Source: JBBSOW01 sp038259365 (GTDB taxonomy: Bacteria > Actinomycetota > Actinomycetes > Propionibacteriales > Propionibacteriaceae). From it: DNA of 62,835 nucleotides. The notes beneath the pieces are model-generated. The model ran no database searches. It worked only from the letters and a program-made list of their open reading frames with translations, and had not been told where the DNA came from. A program made the position numbers and the translations under genes. Shown piece after piece: positions 8,603 to 17,088 of this stretch; the first letter of the stretch is position 1; each line of letters begins with the position of its first letter. Where the stretch lies: assembly GCA_038259365.1 (NCBI GenBank), contig JBBSOW010000006.1, positions 1 to 62,835 on the forward strand, given 5' to 3'.

Positions 8603-8716
8603 ATGAGCACCATTGAGCGCGCGGAGGTCCTGCTCACCAGCCCCGGTCGCAACTTCGTCACCTTGCGGATCACGACGTCGGACGGTGTCACCGACCTGGG
8701 TGACGCCACGCTCCGG
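8603..8716 (+). pseudogene. N-terminal stub of a mannonate dehydratase (ManD/RspA-like)
   Basis: After a good ribosome site (GAGGAAGG) and an ATG at 8603 come about 37 residues (AEVLLTSPGRNFVTLRIT, then DGVTDLGDATL) that match the start of ManD/RspA-type enolase-superfamily dehydratases. The next codons already belong to an unrelated DUF222 protein, so the rest of the gene was lost at a sharp junction. With the uronate isomerase remnant it suggests a former hexuronate pathway. Confidence 0.7.
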
Positions 8717-9391
8717 CACGAGCGCCGACGCCGGGTCTCGTGGACGGTCGACGAATCGGGGATGGTGCCGCTGCACGGACGCCTGCCTGGCGAGGAGGGG
8801 GCAGTTTTGGTGGCGGCCCTCAATACCGCCCTGAATCGCCAGGACGCCGAGGACCGCAACTCTGCGCGAGCCTTGGTCGATGTCGCGGAGCCTATCTGGG
8901 GACCGTTCCGGAGGACGTTTCCGGGAAGACCGCACCGTCGTCGTCGTCCACATCGCCGCCGAACAATTGCTGGGCCAACGCTCCTGAAGACATAGCCCCT
9001 AGAGACATGGCCATCGAAGGTGTTCCCGCGGGAACGCCCGATCAGACCTGCAACATAGAGGGGGTCGGTGCCATCGAGCGGAAGACCGCGCAGAAGCTGG
9101 CCTGCGACGCGTCGGTCATCGCCGGTCTCGGCGGCACCCGCAGAACGCTGGCGGTTCCTGCATCCCGACGGCCGCGTCATCACTGCCGACCCTTCACCGA
9201 TCCGCACGGACGAGAATGTGCTCCGCTCGCTGGAGGAGGTGGCCCGACAAGAGCAACGCGCGATCAGTGGAATCGGCAGCTGGTACGACCCCGCCGCCCA
9301 ACAGATCATCCCCTGCTGGCGCGGCGAACCGTTCAGCCTGCACGACGCCGTGCGCAGCCTGTTCGACTGGTCCCTGCCGAGGGCCGCCTAG
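8717..9391 (+). pseudogene. DUF222/13E12-type HNH protein remnant
   Basis: Fragments of the actinobacterial DUF222 (13E12 repeat) family are spread over several frames: VSWTVDESGMVPLHGRLPGE and AVLVAALNTAL, then TVVVVHIAAEQL, then IEGVGAIERKTAQKLACDAS (a hallmark block), then a C-terminal FLHPDGRVITADPSP and WRGEPFSLHDAV. At least two frame changes and a stop (near 8992) separate them, and the HNH core is not recognisable. These proteins are common multicopy elements in actinobacteria. A second remnant lies at about 39,990-40,093. Confidence 0.75.
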
Positions 9392-9412
9392 ACCCTAGTC
9401 GGTAGCAGCCGG

Positions 9413-9808
9413 TTAGACGTTGTAGCCGATGGCGCGCAGCTGATCGCGCCCGTCTTCGGTGATCTTGGCGGCGGTCCACGGCGGCATCCACACCCAGTTG
9501 ATCACGGCGCTCTCGGTGAGGCCCTCTAGCGCGGTGTAGGTCTGATCCTCGATGACGTCGGTGAGCGGGCAGGCCGCGCTGGTGAGCGTCATGTCGATGG
9601 TGCAGGCGTTGTCGTCGTCGAGGTGGAGGCCATACACCAAACCCAGGTCGACGACGTTGATGCCCAACTCGGGATCCACGACGTCCTTCATGGCCTCGGT
9701 CAGATCCTCGATCGACGGCCGCGCGCTGGCGTTTTCATCGCCCCCCGGGCCGCCCGCGTCGGGTAGGGCGTCCTTCACCAAGTCTGATGGGCGTTGCGTG
9801 CTTGTCAT
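9413..9808 (-). CDS. sufT: SufT-type Fe-S assembly protein (DUF59/MIP18)
   Basis: This 131-residue protein closes the SUF operon. It has an acidic N-terminal tail of about 35 residues and then the DUF59 fold (MKDVVDPELGINVVDLGLVYG, and the TSAACPLTDVI loop with the conserved Cys). Proteins of this type aid maturation or carriage of Fe-S clusters. A strong GAGGAG precedes the ATG at 9808; an upstream in-frame extension lacks a ribosome site. About 73 bases separate it from sufU, so it may be co-transcribed. Confidence 0.9.
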   Translation of the reverse strand: MTSTQRPSDLVKDALPDAGGPGGDENASARPSIEDLTEAMKDVVDPELGINVVDLGLVYGLHLDDDNACTIDMTLTSAACPLTDVIEDQTYTALEGLTESAVINWVWMPPWTAAKITEDGRDQLRAIGYNV

Positions 9809-9881
9809 GTCGAACTCCTCAGGTGCTAGGCGAATCGGGTCTATCCGCACTCAATTTCAGGATCAATTCTAGTCGCGCGAG

Positions 9882-10334
9882 CTAACCGGCGCTAACCGCT
9901 TCGGAGCTCGCCCGAGCGACGGCGTCCTTGTAGGCCGACCAGCCGAGCAGCGCGCACTTCACGCGGGCCGGGAAGCGGGCCACGCCGGCGAAGGCGATGC
10001 CGTCCTCGAGGCGTTCCTCGTCTGGTTCGACCTTGCCCTTGCCCTGCATGAGGGTCAAGAACTCATCGTGCAAACCCAGCCCGTGCCCGATGTTCTGGCC
10101 GATGACGAGATCGCTCATCACCGAGGTGGAGGCCTGGGAGATGGAGCAACCGACGCCGTCGTAGGAGACGTCTTGGACGATGTCCCCGTCGAGGTGGACG
10201 CGCAGGGTGAGCTCGTCCCCGCAGCTCGGGTTCACGTGGTGCACCTCGGCCTCGTAGGGTTCGCGCAGGCCAGCGTGATGCTTTTCGCGGTAGTGATCCA
10301 AGATGATCTCTTGGTACATGTCCTCGACGCTCAT
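9882..10334 (-). CDS. sufU: SufU Fe-S cluster assembly / sulfur-transfer protein
   Basis: SufU (150 residues) is the zinc-containing partner that accepts persulfide sulfur from SufS. The three ligand regions are present: NPSCGDELTL, YDGVGCSISQASTS and RVKCALLGW. The ATG at 10334 overlaps the stop of sufS by four bases, so the desulfurase and its acceptor are translationally coupled. Function is well established for Gram-positive SUF systems; nothing unusual is seen. Confidence 0.95.
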   Translation of the reverse strand: MSVEDMYQEIILDHYREKHHAGLREPYEAEVHHVNPSCGDELTLRVHLDGDIVQDVSYDGVGCSISQASTSVMSDLVIGQNIGHGLGLHDEFLTLMQGKGKVEPDEERLEDGIAFAGVARFPARVKCALLGWSAYKDAVARASSEAVSAG

Positions 10335-11908
10335 CGAGTGCCTCCAAAGAACCGTTGCGTGTACTCGATGCCCTCGATCAGCGCATCGATCTCGGCTTGC
10401 ACCGTGTACAGGTAGAACGACGCCCGGGTGCTGGATTGTATTCCCAGCCGCTCGTGCAGTGGACGCGCGCAGTGGTGGCCGCCGCGCACGGCGACTCCCC
10501 TGCTGTCCAGGAACTGGCTCAGGTCGTGCGGATGCAGACCGTCGACGGTGAACGAGATGGCCCCGCCGCGGTCCACGGCCTCGGTGGGCCCCAGAATGCG
10601 CAGCCCTTCGATCCTCTGCAGGGCGGCGAGCCCGTAGGCGGTCATCTCGTGCTCGTGCTCGGCGACGCGAGCCATGCCGATTTCGCCGAGGTAGGCCACG
10701 GCCGCCCCGAGACCGACGGCCTGGGCGATGGGCGGAGTGCCGGCCTCGAATCGGTACGGTGGCGGGGCGAACGTCGAGCCGGTCATCTTGACCACCTCGA
10801 TCATCTCGCCGCCGCCGAGGAAGGGCGGCAACTCTTCGAGCAGGTCGTAACGCCCCCACAGCACACCGATGCCCGTGGGTCCGACCACCTTGTGGCCGGT
10901 GAAGGCCAGGAGATCCGCGCCGAGATCTGCGACGTCGACGGGCATCTGCGGGACGGCCTGCGAGGCGTCCACGACCGCGATCGCGCCGACGGCGTGCGCC
11001 CGCGCGATGATCGGCTTCAGGGGGTTGATCGTGCCCAACACGTTGGACACCCACGCGAGCGAGACGATCTTGGTGCGCTCGTTGATCAAGCCCTCGGCCT
11101 CGGCCTTGTCCAGATCGAGCCGACCCTCGTCGGTGATGTCGTACCAGCGCAGCGTGGCGCCGGTCCGCTCCGCCACCATCTGCCAAGGCACGAGGTTGGA
11201 GTGGTGCTCCATCACGGAGACCACGATCTCGTCGCCCTCCACGAGCCGGGAGCCGAGGGTGTGCGCGCACAGGTTCAACGCCTCGGAGGCGTTCTTGGTG
11301 AAGACGATCTCCTCGGCGCGCTCGGCGCCGATGAAGGCCGCCACCGCGCCGCGCGCCCCCTCGAACGCCTCGGTGGCCTCGGCACCGAGCTCGTGCATCG
11401 CCCGCGCCACGTTGGCGTTGTGCTGCCCGTAGTGCTCGGCCATGGCGTCGATGACGACCTGCGGTTTCTGCGAGGTGTTCGCCGAATCGAGGTAGGCCAG
11501 CGGACGCCCGCCCACCTCGCGGCTCAGGATCGGGAAGTCCCGCCGGATGGCCTCGACATCGAACCCACGACGGCTCGCGCCAACGAGGTCACTATCGATC
11601 TCGGGCCCCCCGCCCACGTGCGCAGGGTATTCCGGCGCGGGAACCGCGTCGTCGGGGACCATGCCAACTGAAGTCGCAGAGACCGCACTCGCCGCAGAGT
11701 CCGTCGGGGCGCCTTCCTCGGATCCCGGTGTGGTGGGCGTAAAGGTGGAACTCGACGGCGAAGCCGGCGAGGCTCCGCCCCGGGCAGGAGCCGAGGAAGG
11801 CGCCCCGGCGCACGAAGTGTCCACCGGGGTCTGACTGCCGGCGGACGTCACGTCCGTCGAGGACGCAACTCCGGCGCCCGAAAAGAACCCGAGCTCTGAA
11901 TCAGGCAT
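10331..11908 (-). CDS. sufS: SufS cysteine desulfurase with long disordered N-terminal extension
   Basis: This class II PLP-dependent cysteine desulfurase supplies sulfur for cluster building. The catalytic domain begins near residue 112 (FDVEAIRRDFPIL). It contains the PLP Lys in FTGHKVVGPTG and the active-site Cys in RGGHHCARPLHERLG. About 110 residues rich in Ser, Ala, Pro and Thr precede it, which is unusual, since SufS proteins are normally about 410-420 residues. The upstream ATG overlaps the sufC stop by eight bases and therefore looks like the real start. An internal Met near residue 82 is an alternative. A large inverted repeat lies within the extension. Confidence 0.92.
   Translation of the reverse strand: MPDSELGFFSGAGVASSTDVTSAGSQTPVDTSCAGAPSSAPARGGASPASPSSSTFTPTTPGSEEGAPTDSAASAVSATSVGMVPDDAVPAPEYPAHVGGGPEIDSDLVGASRRGFDVEAIRRDFPILSREVGGRPLAYLDSANTSQKPQVVIDAMAEHYGQHNANVARAMHELGAEATEAFEGARGAVAAFIGAERAEEIVFTKNASEALNLCAHTLGSRLVEGDEIVVSVMEHHSNLVPWQMVAERTGATLRWYDITDEGRLDLDKAEAEGLINERTKIVSLAWVSNVLGTINPLKPIIARAHAVGAIAVVDASQAVPQMPVDVADLGADLLAFTGHKVVGPTGIGVLWGRYDLLEELPPFLGGGEMIEVVKMTGSTFAPPPYRFEAGTPPIAQAVGLGAAVAYLGEIGMARVAEHEHEMTAYGLAALQRIEGLRILGPTEAVDRGGAISFTVDGLHPHDLSQFLDSRGVAVRGGHHCARPLHERLGIQSSTRASFYLYTVQAEIDALIEGIEYTQRFFGGTR
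11705..11807. repeat. 17-bp perfect inverted repeat inside sufS 5' region
   Basis: GGGGCGCCTTCCTCGG (11706-11721) and CCGAGGAAGGCGCCCC (11791-11806) are exact complements, extended by one more pair at 11705/11807 and, past one mismatch, by two more. A further CCCGG (11724-11728) / CCGGG (11780-11784) pair lies inside. The spacer is 69 bases. It lies wholly within the part of sufS that encodes the disordered extension, just after sufC. It could be a folded mRNA element or a palindromic insertion. Confidence 0.8.
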
Positions 11909-12668
11909 TTGCCTTGGCCGCGCGATTGTAGCGATCGTAGCCCTCGGCCTCGAGGCGCTCGGCCAGCTCGGCCCCGCCCTGCTCGGCGATGCGACCGTCG
12001 ACGAACACGTGGACGAAGTCGGGCTTGATGTAGCGCAGGATGCGGGTGTAGTGGGTGATCAACAGCACGCCGCGGTCGCCCTGATCGCTGAAGCGGTTGA
12101 CGCCCTCGGAGACGATGCGGAGCGCATCGATGTCGAGGCCGGAGTCGGTCTCGTCGAGGATGGCGAAGCGGGGGTTGAGCAGCCCGAGCTGAACGATCTC
12201 GTGGCGCTTCTTCTCGCCACCGGAGAAGCCCTCGTTGACGCTGCGCTGGGAGAAGGAGGTGTCGAGATTGACGCGCTGCATCTCGGCGTTGACCTCCTTG
12301 ACCCAGGTGCGAACCTTAGGGGCCTGGCCGTCGAGCGCGGTCTTGGCGGTGCGCAGGAAGTTCGCGACGGAGACGCCGGGAACCTCGACGGGGTACTGCA
12401 TGGCCAAGAACAACCCGGCACGGGCGCGCTCGTCGACCGACATCTGCAAGATGTTTTGGCCGTCGAGCTGCACGGTGCCGTCGGTGATCTTGTACTTGGG
12501 GTGCCCGGCGATCGAGTAGGCCAGGGTGGACTTACCGGAGCCGTTGGGGCCCATGATGGCGTGCACCTCACCGCTGTTGATGACCAGATCGACGCCCTTG
12601 AGGATTTCCTTGGGGCCGTTCTCGGTATCGACGGAAACGTGCAGGTTGGAGATTTCAAGCTTGGTCAT
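11901..12668 (-). CDS. sufC: SufC ATPase of the SUF scaffold
   Basis: This 255-residue ABC-type ATPase drives conformational change in the SufB-SufC-SufD scaffold. It has Walker A (GPNGSGKST), the Q-loop region (FLAMQYPVEVPGVS), the signature (GFSGGEKKRHEI) and Walker B (FAILDETDSGLD), all as in SufC. It is soluble and not a transporter. The stop lies within the first codons of sufS. The spacing to sufD is five bases. Confidence 0.96.
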   Translation of the reverse strand: MTKLEISNLHVSVDTENGPKEILKGVDLVINSGEVHAIMGPNGSGKSTLAYSIAGHPKYKITDGTVQLDGQNILQMSVDERARAGLFLAMQYPVEVPGVSVANFLRTAKTALDGQAPKVRTWVKEVNAEMQRVNLDTSFSQRSVNEGFSGGEKKRHEIVQLGLLNPRFAILDETDSGLDIDALRIVSEGVNRFSDQGDRGVLLITHYTRILRYIKPDFVHVFVDGRIAEQGGAELAERLEAEGYDRYNRAAKANA

Positions 12669-12673
12669 AGGTA

Positions 12674-13936
12674 TCAGGCCTCTTCGTTCGTGTCGAGTTC
12701 GTTCGACTCGAGTGGGTTCGTGTTGGAGCTTGGGGTGCCGACGGTGAACTCGAGCTCGTGCTCGACGGCCGCCATCAGCTGGGACTCGACGGCGGGGACG
12801 CCGATGCGACGGATGATGTCGGCGAAGAAGCCGTGCACCACCAGGCGGCGGGCCTCCTCCTCGTCGATGCCGCGGCTGCGCAGGTAGAACAGTTGCTCAT
12901 CGTCGAAGCGTCCGGTCGTGGAGGCGTGCCCGGCGCCGGCGATCTCGCCGGTCTCGATCTCCAGGTTCGGCACCGAATCGGCGCGGCAACCGTCGGTGAG
13001 GACGAGGTTCTTGTTGGACTCGTAGGTCTCGATGCCCTCGGCCACCTTGCGGATCAGCACGTCGCCGATCCAGACCGAGTGCGCCCCCTGGCCCTGCAGC
13101 GCACCGCGATAGTCCACGTTGGACCTCGTGTGGGGGGCGTTGTGATCGACGAACAACCGGTGCTCGATGTGCTGCCCGGCGTCGACGAAGTAGAGCCCGT
13201 ACTGGTCCAGCGTGCCACCGGGGCCGTCGAACTCGGCGGTCTCGGCGATGCGCAGCAGATCGCCACCCAGGCTCACCGCGATGGTGCGGACGGTGGCGTC
13301 GCGGCCGACGTTCACCGAGGTCTGCCCGCCGTGCACGGCGTCGTCGTCCCAGTCCTGCACGCTGACCAGCGTGAGATCGGCGCCGTCTCCGACGATGACG
13401 TTGGTCAGCGCGGCGTACCGAGCGCTGCCGGTGTGCTTGATCGCGATCGTCGCCTTGGCGTGGTTGCCCACGGTGATGACGACGTGGCTGTGCACGAGAT
13501 CGGTGCTGCTTTCGCCGACCAGATCGATGACGATCGGCTCGTCCAGCTCGACGTTCGCCGGCACGTCGACGTGCTTGGCGACACCGGCGTGCGCGGCGGC
13601 CATGGCGGCCAGGCGGTCGGCCGGGGCCACCCCGCCCAGCTCGCGAGCCCGCTGCGGACTGACGTCTAAGATGCGCACCTCGTCGGGCGCCGAGGTGGCC
13701 CAGCTGAGCTGGGCCCCCGTGCCCTCCTCGGTGAGCAGGCCCCGCAGCCGCTTCAGCGGGGTGAACCGCCAGATCTCTTCGCGCCCCTTGGGCACCTGAT
13801 GATCGGCCAGATCGTAAGACGGCCGCGGATGCAGGTGCGAGGCAACCTTGGTCTCGACCGCCCCGGCGACGTTCGGTTGGGCGGCGCCGGCGGTACCGAT
13901 ATCGGTGTTACTGGTGTCAATGGTGTCGACAGACAA
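12674..13936 (-). CDS. sufD: SufD scaffold subunit
   Basis: This 420-residue beta-helix scaffold protein pairs with SufB. Recognisable are the N-terminal KGREEIWRFTPLKRL, the central helix repeats (GDGADLTLVSVQDWDDDAVH), YRGALQGQGAHSVWIGDVLI, and the C-terminal FYLRSRGIDEEEARRLVVHGF. The C-terminus carries an Asn/Glu-rich tail. It sits between sufB and sufC in the standard order. Confidence 0.94.
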   Translation of the reverse strand: MSVDTIDTSNTDIGTAGAAQPNVAGAVETKVASHLHPRPSYDLADHQVPKGREEIWRFTPLKRLRGLLTEEGTGAQLSWATSAPDEVRILDVSPQRARELGGVAPADRLAAMAAAHAGVAKHVDVPANVELDEPIVIDLVGESSTDLVHSHVVITVGNHAKATIAIKHTGSARYAALTNVIVGDGADLTLVSVQDWDDDAVHGGQTSVNVGRDATVRTIAVSLGGDLLRIAETAEFDGPGGTLDQYGLYFVDAGQHIEHRLFVDHNAPHTRSNVDYRGALQGQGAHSVWIGDVLIRKVAEGIETYESNKNLVLTDGCRADSVPNLEIETGEIAGAGHASTTGRFDDEQLFYLRSRGIDEEEARRLVVHGFFADIIRRIGVPAVESQLMAAVEHELEFTVGTPSSNTNPLESNELDTNEEA

Positions 13937-13999
13937 CGTGTGAATCTCTTCCTTCGTAGTGATGAGGCATGCGGTTGAGCGGGCTCAGCCGAGCCGGCG

Positions 14000-15448
14000 T
14001 CAGCCGACCGCGCCTTCCATCTGGAGTTCGATGAGGCGGTTGAGCTCCAGCGCGTACTCCATGGGCAGCTCCTTGGCGATCGGCTCGACGAAGCCGCGCA
14101 CGATCATCGCCATGGCCTCGTCCTCCTCCATGCCGCGGCTCATCAGGTAGAACAACTGCTCGTCGCTCACCTTGGAGACCGTCGCCTCGTGCGCCATCGA
14201 CACCTCGTCCTCGCGGACATCGACGTAGGGGTAGGTGTCGGAGCGCGAGATCTGGTCCACCAGGAGCGCGTCACACTTCACCGTCGACGCCGAGTGGTGC
14301 GCGCCGTCCTCGACCTGCACGAGGCCGCGGTAGGAGGAGCGTCCGCCGCCGCGGGCGACCGACTTGGAGATGATCGAGCTCGACGTGTAGGGCGCGCAGT
14401 GCACCATCTTGGAGCCGGCGTCTTGGTGCTGGCCCTCTCCGGCGAAGGCGACGGACAGGGTCTCGCCACGGGCGTGCTCGCCCATGAGGTAGACCGCCGG
14501 GTACTTCATGGTGACCTTGGAGCCGATGTTGCCATCGATCCACTCCATGGTGGCGCCCTCTTCGCAGGTGGCGCGCTTGGTGACCAGGTTGTACACGTTG
14601 TTCGACCAGTTCTGGATGGTCGTGTAGCGGCAGCGAGCGCCCTTCTTCACGATGATCTCCACGACGGCGCTGTGCAGCGAGTCCGAGGAGTAGATCGGCG
14701 CGGTGCAGCCCTCGACGTAGTGCACGTACGCGCCTTCGTCGACGATGATGAGCGTGCGCTCGAACTGGCCCATGTTCTCGGTGTTGATCCGGAAGTAGGC
14801 CTGCAGCGGAATCTCGACGTGCACGCCCTTCGGCACGTAGATGAACGAGCCACCCGACCACACCGAGGTGTTCAGCGAGGCGAACTTGTTGTCGCCGACC
14901 GGGATGACGGTGCCGAAGTACTCGGCGAACAGCTCCGGGTGCTCCTTCAGCGCGGTGTCGGTGTCCAGGAAGATGACGCCCTGGCGCTCCAGCTCCTCGT
15001 TGATCTGGTGGTAGACCACCTCGGACTCGTACTGCGCTGCGACCCCGGAGACGAGGCGAGCCTTCTCCGCCTCGGGGATGCCGAGCTTGTCGTAGGTGTT
15101 CTTGATGTCGGCGGGCAGGTCATCCCAGGACTGGGCCTGCTTCTCGGTGGAACGCACGAAGTACTTGATGTTGTCGAAGTCGATGCCGCTGAGGTCGGCG
15201 CCCCAGGCGGGCATGGGCTTGCGCTCGAACATCTTCAGGCCCTTGAGGCGCAGGTCCAGCATCCACTGGGGCTCGTCCTTGAGGGCGGAGATGTTGGCCA
15301 CCACGGCGGGGTTGATCCCGCGCTGGGCCGTCGCGCCAGCGGCGTCGGCGTCGTGCCAGCCAAACTTGTACTTGCCGAGGGCGTCCAGGTGCTCGTCCTG
15401 TGTGGGGGTCTGCGCGATGGGAGTCGGCTGGGTCTCTAGCTGGGTCAT
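14000..15448 (-). CDS. sufB: SufB scaffold subunit
   Basis: This 482-residue main scaffold subunit is where Fe-S clusters form. Family blocks are obvious: GLKMFERKPMPAWGADLSGI, YVPKGVHVEIPLQAYFRIN, VEGCTAPIYSSDSLHSAVVE and RGLVQVEDGAHHSASTVKCD (with conserved Cys). No intein interrupts it, unlike the mycobacterial homologue. The ATG at 15448 shares bases with the TGA of the upstream regulator (ATGA). Confidence 0.96.
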   Translation of the reverse strand: MTQLETQPTPIAQTPTQDEHLDALGKYKFGWHDADAAGATAQRGINPAVVANISALKDEPQWMLDLRLKGLKMFERKPMPAWGADLSGIDFDNIKYFVRSTEKQAQSWDDLPADIKNTYDKLGIPEAEKARLVSGVAAQYESEVVYHQINEELERQGVIFLDTDTALKEHPELFAEYFGTVIPVGDNKFASLNTSVWSGGSFIYVPKGVHVEIPLQAYFRINTENMGQFERTLIIVDEGAYVHYVEGCTAPIYSSDSLHSAVVEIIVKKGARCRYTTIQNWSNNVYNLVTKRATCEEGATMEWIDGNIGSKVTMKYPAVYLMGEHARGETLSVAFAGEGQHQDAGSKMVHCAPYTSSSIISKSVARGGGRSSYRGLVQVEDGAHHSASTVKCDALLVDQISRSDTYPYVDVREDEVSMAHEATVSKVSDEQLFYLMSRGMEEDEAMAMIVRGFVEPIAKELPMEYALELNRLIELQMEGAVG

Positions 15449-16242
15449 ATCAGGCCTTCCGTGGATGTGGGCTGAGCAAAATTTGGGGGACGAGGGGCAA
15501 AACCGGGGGACGTGGGAATCTTGGATCGGGTGGCCGGAGAGTGGGGCACGTGGGTCGTGCAGACACCATCGCCTTCGGCGATGGTGGCCAACCGCTGGAC
15601 GTGGCGCCCGAGCAGCTCGGAGAACAGCTCGGTCTCGGCCCGGCACAGCTGTGGGAACTCCTGCGCCACGTGCGCCACCGGGCAGTGGTGCTGGCACAGC
15701 TGCTCGCCCGAGCGTACGGGCAGTGCGGAAGCCACGTAGCCGTCGGCGTTCAGCGACTCCGAGAGCGCCTGCACCCGGGACATCTCGGGATGGGCCTCAA
15801 CGATGTCGTAGAAGCGACGACGCACGTCGGCCACGCGCGCCTCGGCAAACCTGTCGACGGCCTCCGGCCCACCGGTCTCGGCCAGGAACTTGAGGGCATC
15901 GATGGCCAGCTCGTCGTAGGCCTGGTGGAAGTCGCCGCGGCCTGTGTCGGTCAGCGCGAACACCTTGGCCGGGCGCCCGCGGGATCGGGAGCCGTAGACT
16001 CTCTCTTCGCTGGCCACCAGGTGATTGCCCGCCAGCAGATCCCCCAGGTGGCGGCGGATCGCCGCCGGGGTGAGCTTGAGCCGCGTCGCCAACTGGGCGG
16101 CGGTCGACGGGCCGTGCTCCATGATCGATTGCACGACGAGATCGCGCGTGGAGACCTCTGGCGCGGGGCCGACAGGCGCGGGAGCATCAACGACCCGTCG
16201 ATCCTTGCCTTCGAGGAAGGCCACCCCTTCGCTTGTTTTCAC
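15445..16242 (-). CDS. sufR: SufR-type Fe-S-sensing repressor
   Basis: This 265-residue regulator is the first gene of the SUF operon. An N-terminal winged helix (VVQSIMEHGPSTAAQLATRL, LTPAAIRRHLGDLL) is followed by GSRSRGRPAKVFALTD, typical of the SufR family. The C-terminal cluster-binding region has LCQHHCPVAHVAQEFPQLC with three cysteines. Known SufR proteins repress the suf operon when they carry an Fe-S cluster. The start is a GTG at 16242 with GGGAAG upstream; the ATG at 16250 is out of frame. It is divergent from the ABC exporter. Confidence 0.92.
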   Translation of the reverse strand: MKTSEGVAFLEGKDRRVVDAPAPVGPAPEVSTRDLVVQSIMEHGPSTAAQLATRLKLTPAAIRRHLGDLLAGNHLVASEERVYGSRSRGRPAKVFALTDTGRGDFHQAYDELAIDALKFLAETGGPEAVDRFAEARVADVRRRFYDIVEAHPEMSRVQALSESLNADGYVASALPVRSGEQLCQHHCPVAHVAQEFPQLCRAETELFSELLGRHVQRLATIAEGDGVCTTHVPHSPATRSKIPTSPGFAPRPPNFAQPTSTEGLI

Positions 16243-16362
16243 AACACCATTCTTCCCTAAATCGGCCAGCGTTCAACCAAGGGGCGCCTTACCTGGTCGT
16301 GATACGCCCCACATCGGGTTGTCCCGAGCTTTCGGGCGACGCTCACCGGTAAACTCTTCCGC

Positions 16363-17088
16363 GTGTCGACCCCGCCAGTTTCACCCGCCCTCCAGGTGTC
16401 GGGATTGCGCTTCAGCGTGCCGGGCCGCCAGATCATCGACGGTGTCGATCTCGACGTGCCGGCCGGTTCCATCACGGCATTGCTCGGACCCAACGGCGCG
16501 GGCAAAACCACGCTGATCCGCTGTTGCGCGACCATCTACTCCCCCACCGCCGGCACGGTGCTGGCCTGCGGGGAACATCCGGCGCGGGCCATCAGCGCGG
16601 GCAGGCTTTCGGTGATGCCCCAGGCGACGGGAGCATGGTCGGGGGTCAAGCCCATGCAGCTGTTGGCCTACCTGGCCAGCCTGCACACCCATCCGCTCCC
16701 CGTGCCCGCGCTGGCCGACCGCCTGGGCATCGACAAATTCTCGGGCACCACCGTTCGGCGGCTTTCCGGTGGCCAGCAGCAGGCCCTGAACCTGGCCGCG
16801 GCCCTCGTCGGTCGCCCCGAGCTGGTGTTCCTCGACGAGCCCACCGCGGGCCTCGATCCGCACTCGCGTCGCTCGGTCTGGGAGCTGTTATCCGAGCTGC
16901 GGGCGAGCGGGGTGTCGATCCTGTTGACCACCCACGCCATGGACGAGGCCGAGCGGCTGGCCGATCGGATCGAGATCATGGACCGCGGACGCATCGCCGT
17001 GCGCGGAACGCCGAGCGAACTCACCACGGGCGGCCGGAGCCTGGAGTCGGTGTTCTTGGCCAACACCGAGGGCGGGATGCGCCCATGA
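16363..17088 (+). CDS. ABC transporter ATP-binding protein (ABC-2 type)
   Basis: This 241-residue exporter ATPase has Walker A (GPNGAGKTT), signature (RRLSGGQQQALNLA), Walker B (LVFLDEPTAGLD) and the H-loop (LLTTHAMDEAERLA). A GTG starts the gene. Its stop overlaps the permease start (ATGA). The pair lies between sufR and ctaA as in mycobacteria (the Rv1456c-Rv1458c region), suggesting a role linked to heme or respiratory chain assembly, but the cargo is unknown. Confidence 0.9.
   Translation: MSTPPVSPALQVSGLRFSVPGRQIIDGVDLDVPAGSITALLGPNGAGKTTLIRCCATIYSPTAGTVLACGEHPARAISAGRLSVMPQATGAWSGVKPMQLLAYLASLHTHPLPVPALADRLGIDKFSGTTVRRLSGGQQQALNLAAALVGRPELVFLDEPTAGLDPHSRRSVWELLSELRASGVSILLTTHAMDEAERLADRIEIMDRGRIAVRGTPSELTTGGRSLESVFLANTEGGMRP

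Noticed and set aside
14000..15448. Possible intein in SufB
   Set aside because: Mycobacterial SufB can carry one, but here the protein is of normal length and continuous.
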